DNA of 64,000 nt, from contig JAODTK010004488.1 of assembly GCA_026419785.1 (NCBI GenBank), positions 278,121-342,120 on the forward strand. The letters run 5' to 3'. Every line of letters starts with the position of its first letter. Within the stretch, counting starts at the first letter, position 1. Origin of the DNA: Sclerodactyla briareus (lineage: Eukaryota; Echinodermata; Holothuroidea; Dendrochirotida; Sclerodactylidae). Below are positions 11,531 to 24,938 of this stretch, piece after piece. The notes under the pieces are model-generated. The model was not told the origin of the DNA, made no database searches, and saw only the letters and a program-made list of their open reading frames with translations. A program made the position numbers and the translations under genes.

Positions 11531-14500
11531 TAAACGGCGCGCTAGAAGTAATCTTTTACAGTGAAGGCGCCAGTGATCCTCTTCTTGAAACACAATGTAC
11601 AATCTATGTAACATCACAGAACAATTAATGTTGGGTTCACGGGGTAACTGCGTTATCTCTCACGCCCCTCCATGTTCCTCTAGAAGGCAGTGGGCTGCTA
11701 ACTCTATTCTGTCTCGCATACTACTGCTTGTCTGTGGTCAAACCTAGCCGCTCCCACCTCCATAGCCTGCCACAGGTATGTGGGGTGTTCTTGTGTGCCT
11801 AGGATTTATGCAAGTACAGGCAAAGATATGTTGGCTACACGTTCGCAACACCCTCGCATATTCGGAAACATAATTGAAAGATAATGCCTCATTAGCCAAT
11901 ATCTATTTTAGCTACAAATCCCGCCTCTGGGCCCCTCTCTGCCAAAACCCTCTCCCTGCTCAAGTATGTGTGATGTGTACATTCTCTATTCTTGGTAAAG
12001 TGTCAGTATCGAGTATATGGTTCTGTATGGCTTTGCATAGTAGTTCGGCGATTCACTGAAATAGGTTTAGGTCTGAAGTGAGTAACTATGGGCTGGCCTA
12101 TATACGAATATGGTCATTGCAATACGGGTGGACTCTTAGTGTTTTTATTTTTTTGTTTCAGCGCTTTAGAATGTTCCGCTCTGTAAGAATGGAGGGCGCT
12201 GTGTAGCTAGTTATTATATTAAGGGGGAAGGTGTCAGACACCTTAACCATAATCTACACACATTGCAGCAGGCGGTCGCAAATTTAGGGCCGTTCTTTGC
12301 AAATGACACCTCCTGCAGGGGCTGAAAGGCTTGACAGGTGCCTCACGGTCTGTAAGACGTCCTGTCTGCACCAAGTGTGATATCTATTTTGTTAATATTC
12401 GATATATGTTACCATTTTGTCTAATATTCAGATACTCTATCCTCACATTCCTTTGCTCGAATCCCATTGTTTTTCTGGTGTTTCTGAAGATTACAGTGTC
12501 GTGCCGCATGAGGACCTCGTAACACCATATTGCATTTCAATTATTTTTTCTGCTCAAGAAAGAGACAATTTTCTCTCATTCTGCGACGGTCGCTAGCTCT
12601 AGTTCAGTGTAGCCTAATGAGCTATACTCTATAGCTCTTTGTAAGAGTGAATTCTTATTTATGAACTGTGAGCTAGGCTGCTTGTTACACTGCAGATCTG
12701 TTCATTGTGTATTCTGTTGCTTTTAAATGTGTCCACTTCTATTCTGATATTCATTATCATCTGCACATGTATCTGGAGTCCCTCAGTCGGGGTTAGGAGG
12801 TTGTGGTGTAGGGGGGGGTGGGGGCGGTAGGGGGGGCGGGGGGGGGGGTGGGCTAAGATGGCAGGGGGCACAATAGAGTTATGACTCTCTGGTGACAGCT
12901 GTCTGTCCTAATTCAGGCACATTTATGAAAAGTTGTGCGGGATCATAATGTCATGGATTCATGGGTTGGATTTCACTTTCTGTGCTGGGCTTGTGCAGAA
13001 TTCTCTGAAAGTTCGCGATTTCAAGTTATTCGAACATCTTTTTTGGTCCTGTTGCCTAGTCTGCTCTTAAGTGTGCAGGGAGAGGGGTCATGCCGTTCTT
13101 TGGTATCGGTGGCAGAATACCTATATCGCCTATCAAAGCCTAATCTGCAGTGGTATGGCGGCGTATAATCCTGCAAACTGGGCATATATGCATTTTGCGC
13201 ACTGTACAATTCCCCTGCTTGATTCGTTGTGAGATGGACACTCCACTTAGGGAGAATGCAGTAATACAGCTCGCTGTGACATGGGGAGGAGGGGGTAGGC
13301 ATTCGATCGTTGCCCTCCGAATGCCAGTCTCAGAGTTTTGCTTCTCAGGTGCCTAACTTGTTTCTTGTAGTACGTGCTAGTACAATATACGCATCTAATG
13401 TTTCCTTGCGACAATCTCGCATATCATCGTAGCTAAGTGTCACTAGCTAGGCACCTTCTCATATATTGTTCCTTCCGGTAGTGCTTGTCAGAGGGAGTGA
13501 GGGGCATAAGCATTTGAGGGGGGGGGGGGCACATTGCCACTCCTTGACCTCCCTAGAGCCTCAGATAGGGCTGCTGATTAAATCTTCATAGGTTAATGCG
13601 AGTTGCAAACTTTTGGAATATGCGCTTTTGTGCTGGCCTCTGTGCAGTCTTTGATATGAATGCATTGTGGTCCTTTATGTTTATGTCATCTGCCTATGGT
13701 TTCGAAAAGCAATATCTATCTGGCTTGGTGCAGAGCTAGAAATAAAGCCGCTCTTTGCATGACGTTCGCATTGAAAAACTGAGCGTCGGGGGCAATTCTA
13801 TAGTCTTATATTACATGGTATTTGTTGTGGCATTGAAATTTTGATAAACGGTGCGAGCATGTTTTTCATTGATGATGTCATACAATCGTCACCATCTATT
13901 TGGCCAGGTTTGCCAGAACGAATCGCCTCTTTAACTTGGAAAAAATATGATAGCCACCTTTCTCTAGTGACTACATCATGCTGCAATTTCATATTTGAGC
14001 TGCTTCATTTTCCTTTGTGGTGCGATGCTGAGTGCCGCAACATATAATTGTATCTGTGAAAGGTTTTCAATTCTGGAGACGATAATGTGTGTACTTGCGT
14101 GAGTGTGTTTTACGCCTGCCTTGTTAAGCGATATACCCATACCCAGCCTGGATGGGCAGTGAATCTTCATACGTACGGGTTCTCTCTCAGGAGATACATG
14201 GAAGCCTCTATTTTGGGGGGGGTCAGGTCAAGTGTATAATTATTTGAAAATATTGTTAACCAAACGATAAGTCTAGATGGTCTGGTTCCGAGTGTGCATG
14301 TTAAAATTAATGAGTAATGCAGTTGCTTGAACGCCTGAGTGGCATTTTGGCGTGGATGGCAGGAAAATAGGGAAATTCTGAACATAGATTCGACGAAAGT
14401 GTCTGTTCACTGAAGCTTCCCTTATGGTTAGTAGCTAGGAACCCTATTTATTGGATATGATCTGCCCCTGGGTGTCCTTGAATTTCAGCATAAGTAATGA

Positions 14501-17500
14501 AATAACTTAAGTAAGGCATCATGCATAAAATCCTCCGAATTAGGATAACTTGTGTTTGTGAGTGTCGCGCCATCATGCGCTAAAGGCTGTTTATAGCAGG
14601 AAACTCTAAATCACCATTGGCTTTAGTACTAATCCCCCTACCCCCAACCGCCGTTATCTACGTAGGCATACATCATGTGGTCAGTGGCTCAGGTGCATCC
14701 CATCCTACAGAGGTGTAAAGGTCATCCGCTACCTTTTGCATTGTGATTAATAAGTACTGTTTGAGGCACTCGGATCACATTCTTACAAGACTGGATGGCC
14801 TTTCTTAGATGACCCAGAATTATATGAGCACAACCACGCTGTTCCTGTGTGGCTCTGTTAAAGTGAGTCGTTCCGCTTGCTCCAGTATCTGAATGCTAAT
14901 TTGACAGCTTCGGCAGCTTTCAGTGGTCTATTATTCATGGCATGACCCATGTTACGCTGCGGAATAGAGCTTACTATGATCCTGGAGGCTACGGGACTAC
15001 GTTGCATGATTGCGGTCGTAACAGCATGTTACAAAGAAAATGTTAGCAGTATTTCATCCCAATGTGGGTTTAGATAGATTGGGGGCAACACTGGTGATCC
15101 TTTGATAATAACACTCGTGATGATAGATGGTTGTGGTCGTGATTGTTGTAAATGTATGAGTCGGTAATCCATCAAGGCTAAGGTAGTCCATGTTCATTCT
15201 AAACCGAGAGGCTGATCTGCAGATAATGGAGGCCTTACATGAGCGCTTGGCTCAACCTGCCATAATTGCATGTGATTTAGGCAGTTGCTCTGGTGTAATA
15301 TTCAGAGTATTAGTCCCTGCTAGTTCATCAACGGGGGGAACGCGGTTATTCATCAGGGAAGTGTTTCATTGTGCAATTCAGCCAAATTAATACTCCTTTT
15401 CTGGTGTTATAATGTTAAAGTAGAATAAAAGATCTTCAAATTATCATCTTTGTTCCGTTTATAACGCATATTCGCAGCGAACTACTCCCACCTTGGGAAG
15501 CATATAGCTCCTTCAATGCATATAATTTGGGCGCTAGATTTTGAGCAAAACCGGCATTACACCGTAGCTTATGATGTCATATGCTAGCCACTTGACATAC
15601 TTTTTTTTCTTTACCATAAATTGGTAGATATGGACGTCATCAATTTTGGCCATCCCCTGTTGCAAATTTTTTGGCTGTACTTCTTCCTTTAAAGAAGTTG
15701 AGTATATTCCTCTTCAATGCTACATTCTGGCATAGTCTTGGCACTATCTGGTATTGATGGCTGACAGGAACACGCACATGGAATGTGCTGCTTACTACAA
15801 TGGAACTATATATCATAATGATCAGTATAGTATGAACTAATGCAGTAATTTTGGTAAGTTCCCATTATACTAGTAATTTTTTCATGTGTTAGCTTTATTT
15901 TCGTGGTGAGTGACTCAGCTACTGTGTAATATCAACCCCCTGCCATTCATGATGGGATAGTTATATAGCAAGTCGCCCGCCTGCTACCGTGATTACTTGC
16001 AAAATATTGCCTATATCATTGTGATTTTACACCTTGGGCAGTATTGTCCGTGTGCAAGATATTATTTTCTTGCTCACAGTAATAGGATGTAATTAGGAAT
16101 GAGATATTTGCAGGGTAATCAGTCTGGATCCTCTGGGCTCACTGTGGGACGGACTTATGAAACAGTTGGAAGTACACGAATCATAGCATAGGCCATCATG
16201 TCTAAACATACCTGTGGTGTGCTATTGTTTGTTGCCTATTGTTTGTGAGGGCCTTGCATTGTTCACGACGGATTCATCCAAGGAAGGCGGAGTTATGTCA
16301 TTATTGTGTCACCCCCCCCCCCGTGTGCTCTATAAGCGTAGTTACTTTTGCAGTCACGTTGACATGCTAGCTGATTATTTCAGTATGGTCTTTGAACAAA
16401 GATGAGTAGCGCATGACTCCTATCTCTCTCAGGTGCGACTCGAGTAGTTCCTGGAAGGCAATGATCAATAGGTCTCAATAGGGGCCTGGGGGGCTCTGAT
16501 ATGCATGCCTACCTCATGGCTTAATGCATGCTAATCATCATAATCTATCTAGGAAGTGTGCGATCAAAGGCAGGAAGCAAAGGAAACTGTTAAGTTATGA
16601 ACGTGAATGCTCCACTCATGCTTTTTAACATTTAGCTTATTTTCAGCCTGGGGCGGGGGTGGGGTGAGGGTGGACAGTTTTGATAGGCATTCAGCTGCAA
16701 ACTTAGGGGTAATAAACATCTAGCAGTTTCATGATGGGGCAGTAGTCCCTCATGACAGCTCGCCTACTCGGGCGCAATTACACTATTAATTTTCTCATGG
16801 TTGTCGATTAGTGTCTTAACTGATCAGTTCTTGAATTCTAGGGGGGTATGTCTTTTTGGATAATATAACAAAGCTCGTCAATAGTATATCTATTTTATAC
16901 ATTTGAATTTTATATTCACGTATAACAGTACATCAAAATCATACTAATCTTTCGGGTTAGTTTCGTACGTAGAATCGGGTTGGCCGCCTGGCGCTGCTAA
17001 AGTTTGTGGATAGTATATTTTTGTTACTTTTCATACGTTCAGTTAGAAGTGCATGTATATTCAGGTATTTCCCGGTTTTGGCAGCTCGGCAGTTCTCATA
17101 CTTAAATATTGAGTAGGGTATGACACCCTTCGATTCCATGTCATCGAGCTAATGACTGTATTCACTGGGAATCCTGGCAGGCTCCTGCATGTACTTGGTC
17201 ATAAGTAGGGGGGGGGGATTTGTCTCCTAAAGTCTTAACCCCGCCCTGCCCGCCATTGAAGAGGGTTCTTCCCCCAGGTGCCCCATCCAAGGATATGTTT
17301 GGGAATGGCAAAAATGGCACATTCCTTGTTGCGAAATTTTAGCAGTGCAGACCGATAGTAAACTCTTAATTGGCACCAACTTGTGCCTCGGAAGCCTGAT
17401 TATTCAAAAATTCCTCATAGAGGAAGTTCCTAGGCCACCCTTCCAGAACGCGCACCAGCTAAGGCTTCGCCTGGATTACAGCTAGTTAGTGACTAATATC

Positions 17501-18040
17501 CCTCCCCTCCCCATGCCCCCCCCTCTCCCCCGAGAAGTAGCTGGAGACGCACCTGGGATTAGCTGGTACAACACAGACCCTTTGTATTAGAGAATTATTA
17601 CTAATATATAGCTGTATAAGCGATGTGGGGTTCTTTTTTTTGCGCATCCTTGTAATCATACATTTCATGGCATCCGTAGTCCGAATAGAAGGATGAATCC
17701 GCCATCGGCAACGGCGAGACCCCCGTCAATTGTTTGCCTACATAACGTCCTTGTTTATCAGGACTAAGCTAGGCACTTAGAGGAAGTTGTATATGGCTCT
17801 GACTGGAGGGCTGCTTGATATGTCCAGCAACAGGGATATGGTCGTGAATTTGTACTATTGTTCTTGTTATGGTTCCTCTCACCTCTGTTTTCCTGACTCA
17901 CGCCTCTGTTTTCCTTTTGTATATACGTATAGCCCTTTTTGAATTGTGCTATGCGACATCTCAAAAAATGAAGGTACAGTGTTTGTCATTTTTGTTGTTG
18001 TGTCCTGAAATAGTCCATCATTTTTATTATATTTCTTTTT
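11530..18040. other. Non-coding part of duplication unit 1
   Basis: About 6.5 kb matching 26,480-32,230 in unit 2. It holds G-tracts near 12,805-12,850, 13,518-13,530 and 17,208-17,216 and no readable protein. Open frames are below 100 codons and are not conserved as frames in unit 2, which argues against coding function. Confidence 0.6.
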
Positions 18041-18322
18041 GACCGAGTAGTTTGCACAATTGGTTAGAGCACGGCCTTCCACGGCCAGTGTTACCGGGTT
18101 TAGACAAAGACTTTAATATAAAAGTAGGTACGCTGTTGCTTCCTCAAAGAGGTCTCAGTCAGCAAGGTATATGAGCAGACTACAACGGCAAAGAGGTTCA
18201 TTGTGGTATTCCCTGTACCGGTGAACGGCTGGATCACAGCTGACAGTGGAGGTGCTATGTATCCAGGTCTGCACTCGCTTTGCTGGGGCCTTAGAGTTTG
18301 ATCCTGCTGCTCCGGGGCGAGG
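18041..18322 (+). mobile_element. tRNA-derived SINE, family member 1 (unit 1)
   Basis: The head resembles a tRNA: a box A-like region near 18,050-18,070, CCTTCCA at the anticodon position, and a degenerate box B near 18,091-18,108. The tail contains GGTATTCCCTGTACC and then TATCCAGGTCTGCAC and a GATCC..CTGCTCC end. Its counterpart in unit 2 (32,232-32,492) has a better box A (TGGCACAATTGG fits TRGYNNANNNGG). The tail is shared with the SINEs at 21.75, 35.5 and 43.2 kb. Confidence 0.7.
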
Positions 18323-18329
18323 ATTACAT

Positions 18330-19440
18330 AGAATTATAAAAATCGCTATTCTTTTGTGCGATGGTCTTTTCAGCGTTCCGATTAGAGCCCAATTGCATGT
18401 GGTAGTGGGGGGGGGGGGTTTTGACGGTTTCTTAGTAGGCTACTGAGAGCTTAGCAGGATTGGCATCAAATGGTCATTCAATACTATATAAAAAAAGAGG
18501 CTAGCACTATTAGTACTGATGTCAGTCTAATAATGAAATTTATAGAGTCGTATGTTGTGGCTACTGAATTTGAAAAAGAAGTACTATTACGCTCACTTGT
18601 TTCATTAGTAGCTAACTTTCAAATCCTGATCATCGCTGTCTCCTCGCTACACTTGCAGTACTTTCGTTATATCATGATGTTGTGGTAACTAATAGCACTA
18701 TGTATCGCATGATATGGTCATATGTTCTTCAGTAGCCATGTACTTATGTAAATTAAATTATCTAAGTGGAGAATGTTTGCGTGGTATCTAATCGCGAGGG
18801 TCTTATTGCTATCGAACTCAGTACTAATTGGAGGAGTCTTACATGCTCTTCAATATTGATGATTCTGTATCATCTAGCGTAGTGTTTAATAGCTGTGACC
18901 TTGCGTGTGAAACTAATTTTGCTAGTAAAAATTGACGTTTGTTAGACTATGTGTAATTACAGATAATACTTCAAATCAACTCTAAGCTTCTGTATGGAGA
19001 AAAAAGGATGTCATTCTTTTGGATATGGTTTCACATACTCCTTATATGACCGATTACAAGATTTAGACTCGAAATGTCTTTGAAGATCCTATATTGATAG
19101 TGCTTAGTATAAAGGTTTACTAATTCTAATTATGGAGCTTGTAATTCTCTGCACAAAGATAATGTCATGTGAGTCACGCTCTGCTTATCCGTGAGTGCAT
19201 GGCCATTTCATATGGCAACAACTTTTAGGGCCTTGGAGGATGAATTGGTAAATAATTGTTGAGTCATCCTCCTCATTTTGAGAAGAGTCAGTGTCATGAA
19301 AGGTATTTACAGCCTATGTATTGGATCACTTACGTAAGTCAGAACGAATTTGGCTTTGAGGAGTCTGAATAGAACCTAGAATCACTGGCCCTTCTTTTTT
19401 TTTAGGAATTTTCAATATGCTTTTGTCTTTTGTCTTACCG
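18330..19440. other. Non-coding, part of unit 1
   Basis: Matches 32,500-33,465 of unit 2. A G10 tract lies at about 18,408-18,418. No gene is seen. Confidence 0.5.
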
Positions 19441-19445
19441 TGAGG

Positions 19446-19835
19446 CATCGTCTGGAATTGAGATAGGGGAATGATGGGCATCGCACTCGGACTTTATGAG
19501 GCTGAGTGCTCGAAAAACAGATTTCACTAACTGGTTCCCTTGCGCTACTATATTTCTCTCATATTGTTCATTCGCTGCCCTGTCATTGTTCTCAGTTTCA
19601 TATTTGAAGTAACTGCAATCTGTAGGGACTAGTTATGTGGGGGCTATTAGTTTGGTTGTTCTCCGGAGTCTAGCGCTGGGAATTGGACTATTGGAGTATG
19701 CAAATAGGCCCGCGACTATAGTTATCAGCATTTGAGTACTTGAACAGTATCTACCTGGCCCCATGTATCAGCTGGCTTTCGGTCACAACTACGGCATATT
19801 TTTGTGCAGTTCTGGCATATGTGAGGTAGCCGGCT
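19446..19835 (+). repeat. Two-unit internal tandem repeat (unit 1)
   Basis: Two diverged units starting at CTGGAATTGA (about 19,450) and CTGGGAATTGG (about 19,675). Each continues through a TTTCATAT or CATATGTGAGGTA-type word. The same pair occurs in unit 2 at 33,470 and 33,653, so the repeat predates the large duplication. Confidence 0.6.
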
Positions 19836-20864
19836 TCGCTCCGTATCAAGGGATTCTCCCTCATACATTGTCCCATTTAGTTGCCTGGGCTTTTTAGGTT
19901 GGCCATATGTAGAGTGAATTTGCACGCTTGTTCTGGGTTTATATAGCCGCTGAAACAGAAGATGCCTTTTGTTAACTACTGTAGCGCATGGTTCATGCTG
20001 CTTATAGCAAGAATTTTTCAGCTGGGAGGGTGGGGGGTGTGATGGTGTTGGTACTGGAGTGGCAAAGTAACACCAGGCTTGCATGATCTCCCTGGGAAAG
20101 ACCTCTAGAACCATGCAAAATGTACAATGTTGCAACCTAGAAATCTCATATCTGAAGAATTCATCCAATGCGTCTATGTAGGCATGTTTGGGTTGGGAGG
20201 GGAGATTGTGACTTCTCCAGTTGATGTTTCTGGAGAGCCAATACGCAATTTTTGGAATTGTATGTAATCAGTGTATTTCTCTGTATTTATGGATGCGCTA
20301 TTTACACATTTAAGATGAGACATTAGTTAGATTGATGAATCATTCGCCTCATGAATTATCATGTCAAATTATCATATCTATATATGTAGCTTATTTCTGT
20401 GTGTTTTTGTTGTTTCTCATACTATATACCACAACAGACAGGTTCTAGTGACGATGTACTTGTTTGGTTTACTACTGCTATGTATTGTTATAAATTAGCG
20501 CATCAATCATAGCCTTATATTCCTCATGACACTGCATGGTCGTCCTCGGTAATAACGGTTTGTCCAATTGTAATTCTGCTGATGTATCTTTTACTTTACG
20601 TATTGATTCACACTATTTCATATTGATTACGGCTGTAATACTTTTTTACTCCGTTAACCGCTGTCTACCTGCTCAATACCACTGACGAGTTATTTCATAG
20701 TGCTTTATTTCTAGTTTTCAATCTTTTGTCCTAATTCTAAAGAGGCTTTAGATCGTTTATAATCACTGTAGGACTGGTGGTCGAGCTGTTTACATAACTC
20801 TACAACATAAATTATGTCATCCATTGTTTAGGCGCGAGCATGTAATTCATAAACACTGAAGTGT

Positions 20865-21430
20865 CCGGGATATTATGGTTTTGGGAGTGTAGGCCGATTG
20901 CCATGTGTCCGGGCGTAGTACCTAGTTTGGTATTGAGCGCATTAACTCTAACGTCTCATCCCATCCCGACTGATCTGAAACATTGGTAGGCTGAGCTCAC
21001 CTGTCTCGGCATCAAGTGGAATTCTTGGATGAGTTGCGAATATTTACAACGCTGCTGTCTGTTGCGGCCTCCTTATTTTGTGGGCAGTTTTACACGAACA
21101 TACGAGTTTATGTTATCCTTTCACTTACTTTACTCGGGGGGAACTTGGTGAGGGCTTCCCATGGGGACAGAAAATTTTGGCCCGCAAAAACCTGACAGTG
21201 ATTCAGGTCACTGGGCGGTAGGGTGCATTTGTGCTTCTTTCGGAAAATACAAAGTTAAAATCGATTTACACAAATCTTGTTGGGTGGGGAGCGAATTGTC
21301 GTATGAAGCAGGAACTTGGGGACTGGGACTACTTGTTGACCGCTGAATTGCAAGCTGGTTATGGAGCTTTCATAGAGTCACACTGGGGGTCAAATGGACG
21401 TGAATTTGCTGTGGCTCTTCTTCCTTTCTT
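20865..21430 (+). repeat. Dispersed repeat R1 (unit 1 copy)
   Basis: Shares the word order GGGATATTATGGTTTTGGG, GCGCA-TAACTCT, GATCTGAAAC-TTGGTA, CAAGTGGAATTCTTGGATGAG, and a CCATGGGGACA segment with 34,738-35,250. It is more distantly related to 38,355-38,870, 39,800-40,060 and, in reverse, 57,940-58,390. It has no coding content and is likely an ancient repeat family. Confidence 0.7.
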
Positions 21431-21751
21431 CCTCTAAGCGATGTCCCGGAGGGCTGTTTCTGGTTGGCTGGAATGTACACGGCCGCGGATTTTTATGGGT
21501 CCTATTTACGGGATACTCTGCAGCTAGTGTCGCGTTTTAGCAGGTGACACATATTATCATTGTGTGGGGATATACGGTTACGGCTTGTTTTTCTATCTAT
21601 GTATACAAGTTTCAAAGCTAATCTGTGGCAGTGTTATGCTTGTGTTTTTGAATTTCCAGCATGGCAATGTTCACTGTCCATTATTTGAACCACCAGTGTT
21701 GGTGATAATGATAATCGCTGATGATTCATCTGCATCATCAGAATCAAGTGA

Positions 21752-22139
21752 GAGGCTAGCACAACGGCTGTCTCAAGTGGGATAGAGTGCTGACTTAACA
21801 CCGTAACCTTAAGATCAGGGTTCCAAATCCCATTCGGTAGGTCTCCAAAAACTTAATTGGTACCTGGTTGCCTTCCAGGCACAGATGCTCATGGAACGGA
21901 GACAAGCTGCTAGAGATCAAACAAGGGATGGTAAAGATAATGGCATTTGCTGGTGTGGGCTCGCGCTGCCAGAACCATTCGCATAAAAGATATTGTCCAA
22001 AGAGGCATGACGGCTTTATTCTGGGTTAGGCCTGTCCCAGGAGATGTGACGGCTGACAAAAATGAAGAAAATGCAGTAATTCCAGGTGCCCTCTTTCTGG
22101 CTTTTAATAGCTGATCTCCCATCCTCGGTGCTCGGCAAG
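21752..22139 (+). mobile_element. tRNA-derived SINE, family member 2 (unit 1)
   Basis: tRNA-like head with GGGATAGAGTGCTG (box A region) and GGGTTCCAAATCCC (near-consensus box B) at about 21,816-21,832. It is followed by TTGGTACCTGGTTGCCTTCC and a tail with CAAAGAGGCATGACGG, GTGACGGCTGACAAAAATG and CAGGTGCCCT. The matching copy is 35,496-35,861. The tail is related to that of the 18.04 kb SINE. Confidence 0.75.
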
Positions 22140-24790
22140 TATCCATTGGAAGATAATAGTCGAAAAACATACATTGTTATGTTCCTTATTACTTATTCTA
22201 TACTGCATCTGAATATTACTCCGGCGGGAGGTTGTAAGCGTAGAGTAGCCGGCCGATGAAGAGAGTATTTCGTCCTGGTATCAGTCTGAATAGCGGCATT
22301 TTCATGGCATCACAATGGAAAAATCTTTCCGATGGCTATCACTGCGGGATACTCATAAATATCGGTATTTTGTTCACTGTATGATACGCCAGTGTAAACT
22401 TCGCCTTTTATATACCACAAAGACTTGTGTTGTAACTGCAATGTAAACGGGAGCTTCGGACCATTATTCTCCAAATGTTGAATACTGATGAGAGGTCATC
22501 TAAGCGACCTACCGCGGATCAGTGACTTTGATTACTTCGATGAAATTCTTTGGAAGTTTATGACTAGGCATGGTCCTGAATAAAACATCTTTGAGTGATG
22601 GTCCCATCGATTGGAGCCTCCTGTCGCTGACTTCAAGAATGATATTAAATATTCTGTCACAGCTCTTTCATTAATTAAGTTCAGGTCGCATTGCAGTGCA
22701 GTGTGTACTAGAGTCTAGTAATTTAGCCCATTTCTTACACATTGATTGTCACTGATAATTATAGCAGACAAAGCTTAAGTAGTTCACATGTGGCAATTGG
22801 CCCAATTTCCTCTGTTCTACGGACTCAATAGGTCATGATTGTATTTGTACTGGGAGAGACCTGTGATTGTTGAAAAATGGATGGTTTTATTTTTCAATGG
22901 CGACAAGATAGTTGTTTAATTCGCTTTATTTCAAACCTTGTTTCATCTTCAACTTGCCTGTGGGTCATAAATGGGAACCCATTTCATAAATCCCAACAAA
23001 ATATTCCCTGTGTTTCTAATTGAAGTTCGTGTATCATCTGGCTTATATGTAATATCTTGATAGTGCAATGTCGGATGATTGTTTCAAAGGTCACGGTCAG
23101 ATCCAGATCAACGCACTGCGGGTAATGGCCTAAAATTATCTGAAAACTGGGCGAGGTGGCGAAGAGAGCTGGCCAAAGAAAACAGGGTAAAGCGATGAAG
23201 ATAGGCAGGGAAATAGGGACGTTGGAGCAAGAGATGTGGTTTAGTCTGGCTGTGGGTCCACGAAGTAACCCGGCGCCCTCCTCACCTCATCATCACATCA
23301 GCAGTTTAGAAATGAAAAAAAGTGCTCCATTCTTTCGGCACCAATGCCCTTCGCCGCTGACATGACGGCCATGGAAAAGTATGTACGATCTTTGTAAGAA
23401 ATTTCTGCGGGTCATACGCTCCTCCACTGTTGAGACTCGATAAACGCCATGGCTGTATAATCCCCCCGCGTCCCCCCTCTCAATCGGTAGCAATACCCGT
23501 CGGTGATATGCCTGTATATATAGTAGTGATGAGGCGTAACAGTACGATGGCGCTAATGACGTTAATGTTGGGCCCTCGGGTGCCGACTACTTCGTATGAG
23601 CATGCACACGTGCAATGTGAACTGGATGTCTGTCCGACTATTGGTTAGTCTGCTCTTGAGTCCATCTCTTCCCAATTAGTCTTCGATAGCGCCTAGCAGA
23701 AAATTTCAGCGCAATTCTTGAAGAGCTTGAATTTGACACTTAGCCACTAAAAAACAATAAATGTATCACAACGGCGCAGCGACTGTGGCGTTTATTAATG
23801 GCCACTACCATACATAACTTTTTTCCACAAAGCAAGAAAGTGCTCTAATCTTATATGCTTTGGACTCGCCGATTTTCAAAGGGTGGATTGCGCCGCGCCT
23901 ATTGGTTTGGGGCAGTGGAGTCACGCGCATGGCGCTGAAATCGAACTATAATTCGGGGGGCCGACTCGAGGTCATTCATGTGTTCAATTGTCATAGTTAT
24001 GCTTACCATTTCTTGGAAGTGTTTAGGCGCTTTGCCCCGATACTGCGCTTCATCGTCCGTGTCAATTAATAATCAAAGCATTAGCACAACATGAGGTCAT
24101 AGGAGGTCTTCTAATACGTCAATATTGCCATAATTTAGTGTGCGAATTCGTGATTTGTTGAATTTCAAATGAAACTTTGTTTTGGCGGTCCACCTTTGTT
24201 CTGAAGGGTCGGAGGGTATAAGTTAAGGATCGAATGATGTGGCTAATTTGCATGCGAGAAATGCGGATGCAATGAAAATTTGTGAACAGCTTTAGTCAAC
24301 ACTTGGATAGAGTCAACATGACGTCCCATATGATTGAAGTGATTATGCATGGTGAATACAAACTAGGGCCTCCTGATAATTAACAGCAGTCGCTCTACTA
24401 CTAGATGTCATAGCTAGGCGCATTCGCTCACTTATTTCGACGGCTACTGAGATCCAGATGTGTTAGATATTACTCAGAAACTAACCTTCTGATTTTTTAA
24501 CATTACGGTTCGGAGAACCCCACTTGCTATAAAAATTGGTCGGAAGTGAAAGTCGGAATGGTCGGGCTGTTTAGCGAGATCTTCCAGGAACGTGCTCCAG
24601 AATTCGTCTCGGAAGTGGGTAGCTCGTTTATGTGCTGTTGCTCAGGGTCTGACATTATCATCGCACAGCATGTTGGGGCCTGTTGGAAACTCTAGCTACA
24701 TTGGAAAACAATTCGGCAGCTCATCCTTCCAATATTTCGATTTTTCAGGTTGTCGTTGGCTTAGGCAACGCGCGCACTGACTCATTCGGG
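22140..24790. other. Non-coding, part of unit 1
   Basis: Collinear with 35,862-38,340. It includes short ORFs below 75 codons without domains and no RNA gene. Conservation between copies is even along its length, with no peak suggesting an exon. Confidence 0.5.
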
Positions 24791-24938
24791 CGGTATACAG
24801 CCGTTCCATGATGACCACGATGCATTATATCCCCGTGACTACGATAGTCCGGGGATCTATGTTTGGTGTTTAGCCGGTCGCGCCGTCGCAGGCTCCGCCG
24901 CCGCCCGATAAACTTTTATCGCGATTGATCTGCATTGG

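Larger units (their letters stand above)
9960..24938. repeat. Tandem duplication unit 1 (about 15.0 kb)
   Basis: Collinear with 24,939-38,458 in direct orientation. Anchor pairs include: start at 9,960 and 24,939; PRRT-like exon words at 10,480 and 25,470; AAACATACCTGTGGTGTGC at about 16,203 and 30,626; GGCATTTTCATGGCATCAC at about 22,296 and 36,000; TGTTGGAAACTCTAGCTAC at 24,681 and 38,211. The offset falls from 14,979 to about 13,530, so unit 1 is roughly 10% longer, spread over many small indels rather than one large gap. Confidence 0.93.

Noticed and set aside
18041..18110. Functional tRNA gene
   Set aside because: Box B is degenerate, arms do not pair fully, and the tRNA-like part is joined to a conserved non-tRNA tail seen at other loci, so it is a SINE.
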